Positions 15,045-22,586 of a stretch of 61,770 nt of DNA are shown here, one piece after another. The position numbers and the translations under genes are program-made. Origin of the DNA: a virus; IMG/VR virus record IMGVR_UViG_3300035438_000760, positions 1-61,770 of that record. The stretch is one strand, 5' to 3'. The notes beneath the pieces were generated by a model. That model did no database searches. It had not been told where the DNA came from and saw only the letters and a program-made list of their open reading frames with translations. The first letter of the stretch is position 1. The number at the start of each line of letters is the position of its first letter.

Positions 15045-15567
15045 ACCTCAGGTGAGCGTCTTGGATGCTTACGCTGGGGAAGGTCATGTGTGGATGCGAA
15101 CTCAAGAGTTGATCCCTGATGTGGTGATCTTGAGGATGGCGATTGAGAAACGCAAAAGTGCTGCGGAGCAGAACGCCATTGTTGGGGACAACATGAAAGT
15201 GCTACCAACTTTGGATCTTCAACAGTTTGATCTGATTGATCTGGACGCTTTCGGTTTTCCGACTGAGCAGATTCGGATCTGTGCTGAGAAGGCTCCGAAT
15301 GTTCCCGTGGTGATGACGGCGATCGCTAACCATTACGCACCAACCCCGTACACGGTCACTGATGCCGTTGGTATTCCTGAGCATTGGCGAAAGGTTGACG
15401 GACCGTATCCGCACATGTTGTTCGCTAAGAAGCGTTGGACATATTGGGAACATTATTTGTGGTCGTTGGGTTATCGGCATGCGACCAGAATTCACATGCC
15501 AGATTTTGGTTACACAAAACGCTATGAAGTGTTGTGGAGTGACGAAGCATGGGCTAAAGTGCAGTAA
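14920..15567 (+). CDS. Class I SAM methyltransferase-like protein
   Basis: 215 residues from ATG 14920 (site GAGGAAATT), overlapping the ParB-like gene by 125 bases in another frame. 'VLDAYAGEGHVW' is a SAM-binding motif I, and 'FDLIDLDAFGFP' lies where motif IV would be, with DAFGFP in place of the NPPY of N6-adenine methyltransferases. A basic N-terminus precedes it. It could modify tRNA/rRNA or DNA. It sits at the head of the modification-gene cluster. Confidence 0.6.
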   Translation: MSMPKIRRKTRPFFRARKDKNENSHLDEKAWLRAETIRLIGKPQVSVLDAYAGEGHVWMRTQELIPDVVILRMAIEKRKSAAEQNAIVGDNMKVLPTLDLQQFDLIDLDAFGFPTEQIRICAEKAPNVPVVMTAIANHYAPTPYTVTDAVGIPEHWRKVDGPYPHMLFAKKRWTYWEHYLWSLGYRHATRIHMPDFGYTKRYEVLWSDEAWAKVQ

Positions 15568-15590
15568 CAATTTTGTTGAGAGGGGTTTAA

Positions 15591-15758
15591 ATGGAGACAG
15601 TTAAGACAGCAGTTGCCGAATTAAATGACCGACAAATTTTGGTCATGTTTTTTGAAGACGGAACTTTGCACATTGCTGAACGAGAGAATTCGTGGGACAC
15701 ATGGGGTCGCCCTGTGTACACGCAATTTGCAACAATGGGCGAAAGCACAAAACACTGA
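15591..15758 (+). CDS. 55-residue hypothetical protein
   Basis: ATG 15591 follows GAGAGGGG. The peptide 'METVKTAVAELNDRQ...' is a compact alpha/beta-like domain. Its stop codon overlaps the start of the cytosine methyltransferase (TGATG), so the two are translationally coupled; it may help that enzyme. Confidence 0.6.
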   Translation: METVKTAVAELNDRQILVMFFEDGTLHIAERENSWDTWGRPVYTQFATMGESTKH

Positions 15759-16855
15759 TGCGATTCATTGAACTGTTTGCTGGAATCGGAGCGTTCAGAC
15801 TTGGCTTAGAAAACACTGGGCACGAATGTGTCTGGGCAAACGAGTGGTTGCCTAAACCACGAAGCATTTATACACACAATTTCGGAGAGGAACCCGATGG
15901 ACGAGACATTACAACTGTTCAACATGGAGACATCCCAGAAGCCGACCTCATTTGTGGAGGATTTCCTTGTGCCACTTTTAGCATTGCTGGAAGAAGATCA
16001 GGATTTTCGCTGGACGACACCAGAGGCACACTCGCTTTTGAAATGTTTAGGCTCGCTAGGGATAAAAGAATTCCATACATCCTCTTTGAGAATGTCAAAG
16101 GACTACTCAACCACGATGCAGGAAGAACATTCCAAATTATCCTCGGTGTCTTGGATGCGATGGGGTATGACTCACAATGGGAACTGCTTGACAGCCAAAA
16201 CTTTGGAGTCCCGCAACACAGAGAGCGCATCTTCCTTGTCGCAAATCTTAGAGGACACCCCAGACCCAAAGTATTTCCTATCGGAAGAACGGAGCAATGC
16301 GATGATGAACCGATCCAAAGTGAAGAAGGGATCCAAGTCGCCCAGTGGCGACGAGGCTATTTCCGCACCTACCGATCAAATGGTGTTCCCACTCTGACGG
16401 CAAATATGGGGCTTGGTGGCAACAATGTCCCCTATGTGACAGGACGCGTCCCTCGTGATGTAGATGTGTTTCCAACATTGGACGGTCACTATTGGAAAGG
16501 GATCCAAAACAATCAAGGTCGTGGGGCAGTCAGATCAATTGTCCGTCCCGTTTTGGATGTCAACCGTTTAAGCAAAGGTTTGAATGGGCGAATGATTAAA
16601 GATGACAACGACCCGATGTATACGATCACCGCTCAGGATCGTCACGGGGTTTATCTTGACGACGGCGAAAAAAGTCGGATCCGCAAGTTGACACCATTGG
16701 AATGCGAAAGACTTCAAGGGTTACCTGATGGGTGGACAGAATTTTACGCTGACGGCAAAAAAGTTTCTGACTCAGAACGCTACGAGCGGTGTGGACGGAC
16801 GATCACAATTCAAGTGGTAGAGGCAATAGGGAGAAGGTTGTATGACTTCTGGTAA
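15758..16855 (+). CDS. dcm: C5-cytosine DNA methyltransferase with altered motif X
   Basis: 365 residues. The motifs appear in order: 'IELFAGIGAFRLGLE' (I), 'GGFPCATFS' (IV, catalytic Cys71), 'FENVKGLL' (VI, residues 110-117), 'FGVPQHRERIF' (VIII), then a target-recognition region and 'LTPLECERLQGLPDGW' (IX). Motif X, normally G-N-(A/S)-(V/I), reads 'CGRTITIQVVEAIG', with Arg347 where Asn is expected. It overlaps by 14 bases a gene for a CmoA-like enzyme. It modifies cytosine in phage DNA, probably against restriction; the altered residue may affect which SAM derivative is used. The 570-base open frame at 15828-16397 inside it is a shadow. Confidence 0.9.
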   Translation: MRFIELFAGIGAFRLGLENTGHECVWANEWLPKPRSIYTHNFGEEPDGRDITTVQHGDIPEADLICGGFPCATFSIAGRRSGFSLDDTRGTLAFEMFRLARDKRIPYILFENVKGLLNHDAGRTFQIILGVLDAMGYDSQWELLDSQNFGVPQHRERIFLVANLRGHPRPKVFPIGRTEQCDDEPIQSEEGIQVAQWRRGYFRTYRSNGVPTLTANMGLGGNNVPYVTGRVPRDVDVFPTLDGHYWKGIQNNQGRGAVRSIVRPVLDVNRLSKGLNGRMIKDDNDPMYTITAQDRHGVYLDDGEKSRIRKLTPLECERLQGLPDGWTEFYADGKKVSDSERYERCGRTITIQVVEAIGRRLYDFW

Positions 16856-17507
16856 TTTTTCGTTTGACACAATTCAAAATTTTGACCAACACATCCGTAA
16901 TTCAATACCTAACTACGATCTGTTGTTTGACGCTGTTGTGTCAGTATCAAAATTTTTCAGTGACCCTGAAGCAACAATGATTGATGTTGGCTGTTCAACT
17001 GGACAAATGTTGGACGCTATGCCTCACACTGGATTAAAAATTGGGGTAGATCAGTCAGCAAACCTTTTGCCTATGGTTTCTGACGGGTCAACCATGTTTA
17101 AACATAGCGATATCCGTGATTTTAACTTTTTGGAGTACGGAAAAACTTGTTTTGTCACTTCAATTTTTACTCTTCAATTCTTACCGTTCAACGATCGCTA
17201 CAAAATACTGGTGGATATTTATCAGTCACTAAAAGCAGGTGGCGGATTTTTGTGGGCAGAAAAAGTGACATGCGAACACGGCAACGATCAAGATCTAATG
17301 ACTTTTGCCCATTACGATTTTAAACGCAGATCGTTTTCTGCTGAACAAATTCTTCGCAAGGAAGAAGATTTGCGTGGGCTTATGCATTGCAACACAAGCA
17401 ACGGTAACCACCAGTTAGCCCGTCAAGCAGGTTTTGGTGACGGTTTGTTGGTGTGGAAATTTTTTAATTTTGAATGTTACTTATATCGCAAATCGTTTGA
17501 CCGATGA
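16842..17507 (+). CDS. CmoA-like SAM-dependent enzyme
   Basis: 221 residues. The sequence follows E. coli CmoA (carboxy-SAM synthase) closely by memory: 'FDQHIRNSIPNYDLL', 'IDVGCSTG' (47-54), 'FTLQFLPFNDRYKIL', 'IYQSLKAGGGF', 'DFKRRSFSAEQI' and C-terminal 'FFNF'. Where CmoA has Arg199 (QKRSMLE, contacting the carboxylate), this protein appears to have Glu174 (LRKEEDL). It may therefore make a different SAM analogue or act as a methyltransferase. It starts inside the last codons of the cytosine methyltransferase gene. Confidence 0.75.
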   Translation: MTSGNFSFDTIQNFDQHIRNSIPNYDLLFDAVVSVSKFFSDPEATMIDVGCSTGQMLDAMPHTGLKIGVDQSANLLPMVSDGSTMFKHSDIRDFNFLEYGKTCFVTSIFTLQFLPFNDRYKILVDIYQSLKAGGGFLWAEKVTCEHGNDQDLMTFAHYDFKRRSFSAEQILRKEEDLRGLMHCNTSNGNHQLARQAGFGDGLLVWKFFNFECYLYRKSFDR

Positions 17508-17575
17508 ATTGGCGTGAAGTTAGATTTAAAACAGGTGAGTTAGCAGGGTTAAACATTTACATTGAGGAGGAAATT

Positions 17576-17803
17576 ATGGGTTACGAAGATTCGGGTGCAT
17601 GCCCGCTATGCCATGTTGGATGTTTGGATGAGTGTGAGTCAGATTGTTTGTCTCGTGATCTTGTCTTCAGGCGATTTGTCAGAGTGGGCAACGAATTGAA
17701 ATTAGCGTTGGAATTGATGATGCGAACTTTGCCCTCTCGTGACGATCGGATTCGTATGGAGGAAACCATTGACGAATGGAAATTTATGGCTGGTTCACTG
17801 TGA
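17576..17803 (+). CDS. Small cysteine-rich protein
   Basis: 75 residues from ATG 17576, chosen for the strong GAGGAGG site. ATG 17504, which overlaps the previous stop, would add 24 residues and cannot be excluded. 'CPLCHVGCLDECESDC' suggests a zinc-binding knuckle, followed by helices. Confidence 0.55.
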   Translation: MGYEDSGACPLCHVGCLDECESDCLSRDLVFRRFVRVGNELKLALELMMRTLPSRDDRIRMEETIDEWKFMAGSL

Positions 17804-17886
17804 GTACCTTGATTAGTATCACGATTGCCGTCATCGCAATTATTTTGACTGAGATTTTTGTTCGTCGCATGTTCAAAGATGACTGA
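17800..17886 (+). CDS. 28-residue membrane peptide
   Basis: GTG 17800 overlaps the previous stop. The peptide 'MSTLISITIAVIAIILTEIF' is one membrane helix followed by RRMFKDD, so basic residues lie inside. The stop overlaps the next ATG (TGATG). The tight coupling on both sides supports translation. Confidence 0.5.
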   Translation: MSTLISITIAVIAIILTEIFVRRMFKDD

Positions 17887-18026
17887 TGGATAGCCACAAG
17901 CACCACAAACCGCTTTTGTGTACCAGATGCGATCAACCGATTGGTTGGGCATGGGGTTTCACGGACACGGGACAGAAGTTTGGATATTTGAAATGTCACG
18001 AATGTGAGGGAGGTCAGGATGAGTGA
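17886..18026 (+). CDS. 46-residue zinc-ribbon protein
   Basis: Starts MDSHKHHKPLLCTRCDQ; two CxxC pairs (CTRC and CHEC) separated by 22 residues form a typical zinc ribbon. It overlaps both neighbouring genes by a few bases. Confidence 0.6.
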   Translation: MDSHKHHKPLLCTRCDQPIGWAWGFTDTGQKFGYLKCHECEGGQDE

Positions 18027-18207
18027 GCAGAAAACTTTTTCGCACCGTTTGATTGTTGCTGATATGGCTGATGCTATTTGTCGTGTGTGTGATGTGTGTG
18101 GTTCGGCTCCGAATGTTCAGCAGGTTCGGTTGAGTTGGTTGTTTCCTACTCGTAAAGGGTTGGAGATCAGTTGCCCGAATGGTCCGCATGAGTTGGTGGA
18201 TCTATGA
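18019..18207 (+). CDS. Small cysteine-containing protein
   Basis: 62 residues from ATG 18019 (site GGGAGG). 'CRVCDVCG' near residue 21 and 'SCPNGPHEL' near the end could bind zinc. Part of the run of small coupled genes. Confidence 0.55.
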   Translation: MSEQKTFSHRLIVADMADAICRVCDVCGSAPNVQQVRLSWLFPTRKGLEISCPNGPHELVDL

Positions 18208-18380
18208 GTAAGCAGGCGTGGGTTTGTTGTGATGCTGTTAAGCCTGTCGGGTTTACTTACTATCTGAATGTGACGGTGTGTGATGTGTGTTTCACAAAGT
18301 TCCCGTACTATGACTGCTTTTGTGAGTTGGTACATGAGTGTGTGCCAAATAAATGGTTGGAGGGAAGCAATGACTTTTGA
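18204..18380 (+). CDS. 58-residue cysteine-rich protein
   Basis: ATG 18204 overlaps the previous stop (ATGA). Cysteines at 'VCCDAV', 'VCDVCF', 'DCFCEL' and 'HECVP' suggest one or two metal sites. Not recognised. Confidence 0.55.
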   Translation: MSKQAWVCCDAVKPVGFTYYLNVTVCDVCFTKFPYYDCFCELVHECVPNKWLEGSNDF

Positions 18381-18609
18381 TGAATGGGTTGAAGAGGGTA
18401 TTTCGCAGGGTTGGGTGTCACCGTTTGTGTGTGAGATCCATGATGGGGTTCCGATGTCTTTGGATGAAGAGATAGCGATGCAAGACGGCGACGAATCGTG
18501 TATTTGGATAATGCGAGGGTATGCAAGCAAGGAAGAGAAGTTAGCGGTTGAGGATTTCAGTCCGCATGCTTTGTGGCGTAAGCCTTACGCTTTTCGGAAG
18601 GATCACTGA
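18370..18609 (+). CDS. Hypothetical protein
   Basis: 79 residues from ATG 18370, with GGAGGGAAG upstream. Acidic N-terminus 'MTFDEWVEEGISQGW'; no known motif. It overlaps the previous gene by 11 bases. Confidence 0.55.
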   Translation: MTFDEWVEEGISQGWVSPFVCEIHDGVPMSLDEEIAMQDGDESCIWIMRGYASKEEKLAVEDFSPHALWRKPYAFRKDH

Positions 18610-18815
18610 TGCATTTTTTTGAGGTGGATGACCAGAACGGTGATCTGGTTGATCTGATTCCGTTTTGTTCTGATTGGTGTCATCGCAGTTGGTGTTTGTC
18701 TGGCGGTGGTGTCTATGGTGGTTGGAATGGTGCGCGTGAAGTTGAGTATTCAACGGTGTGTGCGTGGTGTCAAGAAAAAATTGTGGGTTACGGAGATCTT
18801 GAGGAGGATCAGTGA
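18609..18815 (+). CDS. Small cysteine-rich protein
   Basis: 68 residues. 'FCSDWCHRSWC' and 'VCAWCQEKI' form two cysteine clusters consistent with a treble-clef or ribbon zinc site. Coupled to both neighbours. Confidence 0.55.
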   Translation: MHFFEVDDQNGDLVDLIPFCSDWCHRSWCLSGGGVYGGWNGAREVEYSTVCAWCQEKIVGYGDLEEDQ

Positions 18816-19294
18816 GCGATATTGATGTGGAGATGGTTGAACAGTTCGTGCAGTTAGTTGTTGCGGATCGGTCGTGGATGGAAAGGGCATCGTGTCGTGG
18901 GGTTGACCCGAATTTGTTTCATTCAGAGTTTGGTGACTTTGGTACACAAAAAGATGCTTTGTTGATCTGTAACGGGGTGAAGGCGACTCGGAAAACTCTC
19001 GGTGTTAGTCCGTGCCCAGTTCGGGATCAGTGTTTGGAGTATGTAATGTCTTTACCTGCCCGTACTGATACTCACGGGGTGTATGGCGGGACTACTCATA
19101 AACAGCGGGTGGGTTTGAGGCGTTCTCGTGGGATAACGAAGAGTAAGCCTCGGTCACCTTGTGGTACTCAGGCGGGGTATCGGTCGCATTTGCGGTTTAA
19201 CGAAAAAACTTGTGATGAATGTCGGAAAGCCAATGCTCTTCACAAAATGTTGTTATTAGAATCCAAGAATGCCCGAAATGCCGTTTCAGCCTAA
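18812..19294 (+). CDS. whiB: WhiB-family regulator with expanded cluster loop
   Basis: 160 residues from GTG 18812, overlapping the previous stop. 'ASCRGVDPNLFH', 'CPVRDQCLEYV' and the turn 'GVYGGTTHKQR' are WhiB features. The usual C-X2-C is replaced by C-X14-C ('LLICNGV...SPC'), so the cluster loop is enlarged. A C-terminal domain has 'PCGTQAGYRSHLRF' and 'TCDECRKAN', a second cysteine set. Likely a transcription regulator of actinobacterial promoters. Confidence 0.82.
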   Translation: MSDIDVEMVEQFVQLVVADRSWMERASCRGVDPNLFHSEFGDFGTQKDALLICNGVKATRKTLGVSPCPVRDQCLEYVMSLPARTDTHGVYGGTTHKQRVGLRRSRGITKSKPRSPCGTQAGYRSHLRFNEKTCDECRKANALHKMLLLESKNARNAVSA

Positions 19295-19514
19295 GAAGAC
19301 CAGATATCCGTCTACGGTTCAGGAGATGTTTTGGTTATGCGAACAGATGAAGGAGGCAGAAGCGTCTGGGGAGGAAGCCCCGTTTGATGTTTTGTTGTCT
19401 TCGGCGTTTGTGCATGATGTGGCGTTTCGTATTTTGAGGTTGGAGAATGCTTTACTCAACCTTGTTGGTGATGCGAATGGTGACACCGACGATGTAGAGT
19501 TTCCGTTTAGTTGA
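19269..19514 (+). CDS. Hypothetical protein
   Basis: 81 residues, starting MPEMPFQPKKTR, overlapping the WhiB gene by 26 bases. Helical and acidic, with no recognised motif. It ends the small-gene cluster before the non-coding region. Confidence 0.5.
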   Translation: MPEMPFQPKKTRYPSTVQEMFWLCEQMKEAEASGEEAPFDVLLSSAFVHDVAFRILRLENALLNLVGDANGDTDDVEFPFS

Positions 19515-19722
19515 AGAAACCCGTTTTGGGTCACGCCGACAGTGTGCATGTCGTTCAGGGGTTGTATCCGTTGGAGGGTATGAGTCGCAAAACACGGGTG
19601 CGTGGGTAGATCCCCTTATGCGAACCGATTCTAGGTGAAGCGTGTAATTGGGGAGCCACGAATCCGTGAGGACGAATTAGAAGATTAGGACATGAGCCGT
19701 GTCGTTAAAGATTAGGTCGGGA

Positions 19723-19742
19723 CTTCCGTAGGGCAACGGAAG
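19723..19742 (+). other. 7-bp perfect hairpin in the non-coding region
   Basis: CTTCCGT (19723-19729), loop AGGGCA, ACGGAAG (19736-19742). It is followed by GGGGTGG rather than a T-run, so it is not a simple terminator. Confidence 0.5.
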
Positions 19743-19983
19743 GGGTGGTGACAAATGCAAGTCTGTGACGATACCCGTGTACAGGATGACCCTATACACC
19801 ACCCGCTACCACACAGCCCACCACACAGGCACACACAGGGCTATACAGGGCACCACAGCGTACCCAGATAGGTCACTCTCTCCCCTGTGGCACACCCTCG
19901 CACCTAGAAACAACACACCCTCACACCCAGAAACACCCCCACATACACCCCCCTACACACCACGCTGACACACACACCACCAG

Positions 19984-19989
19984 TACCAT
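19984..19989 (+). promoter_or_regulatory. Possible -10 box of a leaderless terS transcript
   Basis: TACCAT lies exactly six bases upstream of ATG 19996. There is no ribosome site. Supported mainly by the same spacing at four other genes. Confidence 0.4.
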
Positions 19990-19995
19990 ACCCAC

Positions 19996-20475
19996 ATGGG
20001 CAGAAACAGCAAACTCACACCAGAAACACACACCAAAATCATCGGAGCAATCAAAGCAGGCAACTACCTAGAAACAGCCGCCGCATACGCAGGAATAGAC
20101 CAAGGCACCCTACACAGATGGCTAAACCGAGGTCAAGACGAAACAGAAACAGACCCACGATACAGCCAGTTCCGCGAGGCAGTACAAAACGCAAGAGCCG
20201 AAGCCGAAGCACGAAATGTCGCACTCATACAAAGAGCCGCCAACGAAGGCACATGGCAAGCCGCCGCATGGTACCTAGAACGAACAGCCTCAAACAGATG
20301 GGGACGCAGAGCCGCACTAGAAGTCACTGGCGAGGGCGGGGGAGCCGTACAGATCGCAGTTGACACCGATGCACTGGAGGCGAAAGTTCGGGCGATCCTC
20401 GGAGGGAGCGTCAAAGAGGTCGGCGCAAGTGTCAAGGAACTAGCCCCACCTGTGGATAAACCCCTGCATAGTTAA
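19996..20475 (+). CDS. terS: Terminase small subunit-like HTH protein
   Basis: 159 residues. The N-terminal helix-turn-helix ('ETAAAYAGIDQGTLHRWL') and the helical middle ('AEAEARNVALIQRAA', 'WQAAAWYLERT', 'WGRRAALEVTG') match the homeodomain-like terminase small subunit/DNA-binding family. It lies next to the large subunit. Codon use is strongly C/A-ended, unlike neighbouring genes. It would recognise the packaging site. Confidence 0.8.
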   Translation: MGRNSKLTPETHTKIIGAIKAGNYLETAAAYAGIDQGTLHRWLNRGQDETETDPRYSQFREAVQNARAEAEARNVALIQRAANEGTWQAAAWYLERTASNRWGRRAALEVTGEGGGAVQIAVDTDALEAKVRAILGGSVKEVGASVKELAPPVDKPLHS

Positions 20476-20510
20476 TGCATAAACATACAAAACGCTGTGG
20501 ATAACTAGGG

Positions 20511-20588
20511 CTGACCAGCCATAATGTCATAATGGATATTATGGGCGGAATGAAACACGGAAAGTGCCCCTGACCAGCACTTATGTCA
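20511..20588 (+). repeat. 19-bp direct repeat pair
   Basis: CTGACCAGCCATAATGTCA (20511-20529) and CTGACCAGCACTTATGTCA (20570-20588) match at 16 of 19 positions and are 59 bp apart. Confidence 0.75.
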
Positions 20589-20592
20589 AAAG

Positions 20593-20606
20593 CGAACACT
20601 TGTTCG
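20593..20606 (+). repeat. Operator-like palindrome
   Basis: CGAACA-CT-TGTTCG is a perfect 6-bp inverted repeat with a 2-base centre, typical of a dimeric regulator site. Confidence 0.5.
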
Positions 20607-20640
20607 TGACAAAAGCCCTAGACCAACAGTATGCCACATC

Positions 20641-20703
20641 ACCGCAGGTCGCACCAGCACAAACACAACAAACCTGCGACATAACCGCAGGTGCCACCAG
20701 CAC
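20641..20703 (+). repeat. 20-bp direct repeat pair
   Basis: ACCGCAGGTCGCACCAGCAC (20641-20660) and ACCGCAGGTGCCACCAGCAC (20684-20703) match at 18 of 20 positions. An inverted copy of the core, ACCTGCG, lies between them. Confidence 0.75.
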
Positions 20704-20872
20704 TAATGCACCCAAAAATTGTGACACCCGCCCCCCAAAATCAAAGTACCCATATATGTGATGTTTGGTGTGTGTATTGTTGGGTTTTGTATGACCCCCC
20801 CCTTTGTTTTTGTTGCGACCCCGAAAAATTTTTGCAGTTTTTTTGGTTTGGTTTGGTTGGGTGATTGGTGCG

Positions 20873-22492
20873 ATGGATGATGCTTTGGTTTTGAGGGTTT
20901 TGGGTTTGGGTGTTGAGGAGCGGGCTTCGCTGTTTGAACACTTGACTGGGGTTGAGCGTGTTGCTTTGTTTAAGTCGTTGGAGGAATTTTCTGGTAACCC
21001 GTGGGCGAGGTTTGTTTCGGATCCTGTTGGGTTTGTGGAGCAGGGTTTGGGGGAATCTTTGTGGTCACGACAACGAGAAATCTTGGAAGCGGTCAGGGAT
21101 AACAAGCGTGTTGTTGTTCCAGCGTGTCACGCACCCGGCAAAACCCATTTGGCGGCTCGTGCGGTCGCATGGTGGATCTCGTGCCATCCGCCGGGTACCG
21201 CTCAGGTGGTTACAACGGCGACAACTTTCCGTCAAGTCCGCAACTTGCTGTGGGTTCAGATCAGAAGGCTCCATGCGAAACATAATTTGCCCGGTGTCAC
21301 CGCTCAAGTTGAATGGAAAATCGGTTCCGAGATCTGTGGGTACGGTTTCTCTGCTCCCGCTTGGGACGAAACTGCTGTCCAAGGTGTTCACGCACCTCAC
21401 CTTTTGATCGTTGTAGACGAAGCAGGAGGCATTTCTAACAAATTAGGGCAATCTTTAGAGGCTTTAATGACAGGTGGACACACCAGACTGCTCGTAATCG
21501 GCAACCCGCCCGTAGATATTGAAGATTCATGGTTTGAAAGGGCATGTTCCAGCCCACTTTATGTAAATATCCCTATTTCGGCGTATGACACCCCCAATTT
21601 CACTGGAGAACCGACCGATATATGCGGATCTTGCCCTCCAGAAGTAGAAAAACACTATGTAGGCACCCATCTCGTGGACAAAGAATGGGTTGACGAAGTA
21701 ACACAAGAATTCGGTGGCGATTCACCATTCGCTATCGCCCGTGTACATGCGAAGTTCCCCAGAGCCGCCCCAAACAAAGTCATCCCCATGTCATGGTGTG
21801 AATCAGCACAAGAAAACGACACCCCAGTGTTCGGAGATCAACTCCGATTAGGCGTAGATGTCGCCGCAGACGGCGGAGACGAACTCGTCATCGCCAGAGC
21901 AGACGGATACCGAGTCAAACTCGTCCACCACTCCTCAGGAATGGCAAACGCCAGCGCAGTAGATGTAGCAGGCAAAGTCCTAGAAGCCATCCAAGAAGCC
22001 GAACTCATCGCCCTAGGCAGATCCCACAAACACCGCGTCACCGTCAAAGTAGACGGCATCGGAGTCGGCTGGGGAGTCGTCGGACTACTCCAACAATGGG
22101 GAAAAGAAGGCAGACACCACAGTGCGATCATCAATGTCAATGTCTCCAGATCAGCCAGATCCCAAAAATTTAAAAACCAGCGAGCCGAAATGTGGTGGAA
22201 CACCCGCCAACTCCTCATGCCCGACCCACAAAACGACAACCAACAACAAGTGCGACTAGATGTAGACCGCCGAACCATCGCCCAACTCTCATCACCGCTG
22301 TACTCCGCCGACTCATCAGGACGAATCGTCATAGAATCCAAACGAGAAATCAAACGCCGATCAGGAACCTCCCCAGACCGAGCAGAAGCAGTCCTCCTAG
22401 CCCTCTACGAACCACCCGGCGGAATCATCGGAGACGCAATCACCCCAATCGTCATCCACCAAATGAACCCATGGGATCTCAGCACAATATAG
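20873..22492 (+). CDS. terL: Terminase large subunit
   Basis: 539 residues from ATG 20873. The ATPase domain shows a Walker A-like 'PACHAPGKTHLAA' and Walker B 'LLIVVDEAGG'. The nuclease domain shows 'GVDVAADGGDE', 'VKVDGIGVG' and 'SPDRAEAVLLAL'. It packages DNA into the procapsid together with the small subunit and the portal encoded at 31962. The 5' part uses G/T-ended codons, while from about 21800 to the end codons become C/A-ended, so the gene looks mosaic. Confidence 0.93.
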   Translation: MDDALVLRVLGLGVEERASLFEHLTGVERVALFKSLEEFSGNPWARFVSDPVGFVEQGLGESLWSRQREILEAVRDNKRVVVPACHAPGKTHLAARAVAWWISCHPPGTAQVVTTATTFRQVRNLLWVQIRRLHAKHNLPGVTAQVEWKIGSEICGYGFSAPAWDETAVQGVHAPHLLIVVDEAGGISNKLGQSLEALMTGGHTRLLVIGNPPVDIEDSWFERACSSPLYVNIPISAYDTPNFTGEPTDICGSCPPEVEKHYVGTHLVDKEWVDEVTQEFGGDSPFAIARVHAKFPRAAPNKVIPMSWCESAQENDTPVFGDQLRLGVDVAADGGDELVIARADGYRVKLVHHSSGMANASAVDVAGKVLEAIQEAELIALGRSHKHRVTVKVDGIGVGWGVVGLLQQWGKEGRHHSAIINVNVSRSARSQKFKNQRAEMWWNTRQLLMPDPQNDNQQQVRLDVDRRTIAQLSSPLYSADSSGRIVIESKREIKRRSGTSPDRAEAVLLALYEPPGGIIGDAITPIVIHQMNPWDLSTI

Positions 22493-22586
22493 CCCCTGAG
22501 CAGGACTTTTACAAAAAAATTTCTTATGGCACTGCGGGTGGTCGTTTAAGTATCTATCGCTAATAGTGTAAATTGTTAAACAACAG

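Larger units (their letters stand above)
19515..19995 (+). other. Non-coding control region before terminase
   Basis: About 480 bases without a credible gene. The first ~240 bases contain possible RNA structure: a perfect 7-bp hairpin (CTTCCGT/ACGGAAG, 19723-19742), a CACG-AATC-CGTG hairpin, distant GATCCCC/GGGGAGC arms, and two copies of AAGATTAGG. The rest (~19780-19990) is strikingly C/A-rich with many CACAC and ACACC runs. It may hold a small RNA, the packaging site, or both. An open frame at 19765-19968 is low-complexity and rejected. Confidence 0.5.
20476..20872 (+). other. Repeat-rich intergenic region between terminase subunits
   Basis: About 397 bases without a gene. It holds two sets of direct repeats (20511/20570 and 20641/20684), a 7-bp inverted repeat CCATAAT/ATTATGG, a palindrome CGAACA-CT-TGTTCG, and C- and G/T-homopolymer runs near 20720-20870. 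This is a candidate packaging (cos/pac) or operator region. Confidence 0.55.

Noticed and set aside
15828-16397. 189-codon open frame inside the cytosine methyltransferase gene
   Set aside because: It is the +1 frame of conserved methyltransferase motifs (its NGNCLTAKTLE segment mirrors the LLDSQNFGVPQ region). Similar 'proteins' are likely shadows of other dcm genes. No ribosome site or separate context.
19765-19968. 67-codon frame in the C/A-rich gap
   Set aside because: His/Thr/Pro low complexity, no ribosome site, caused by CACAC/ACACC sequence.
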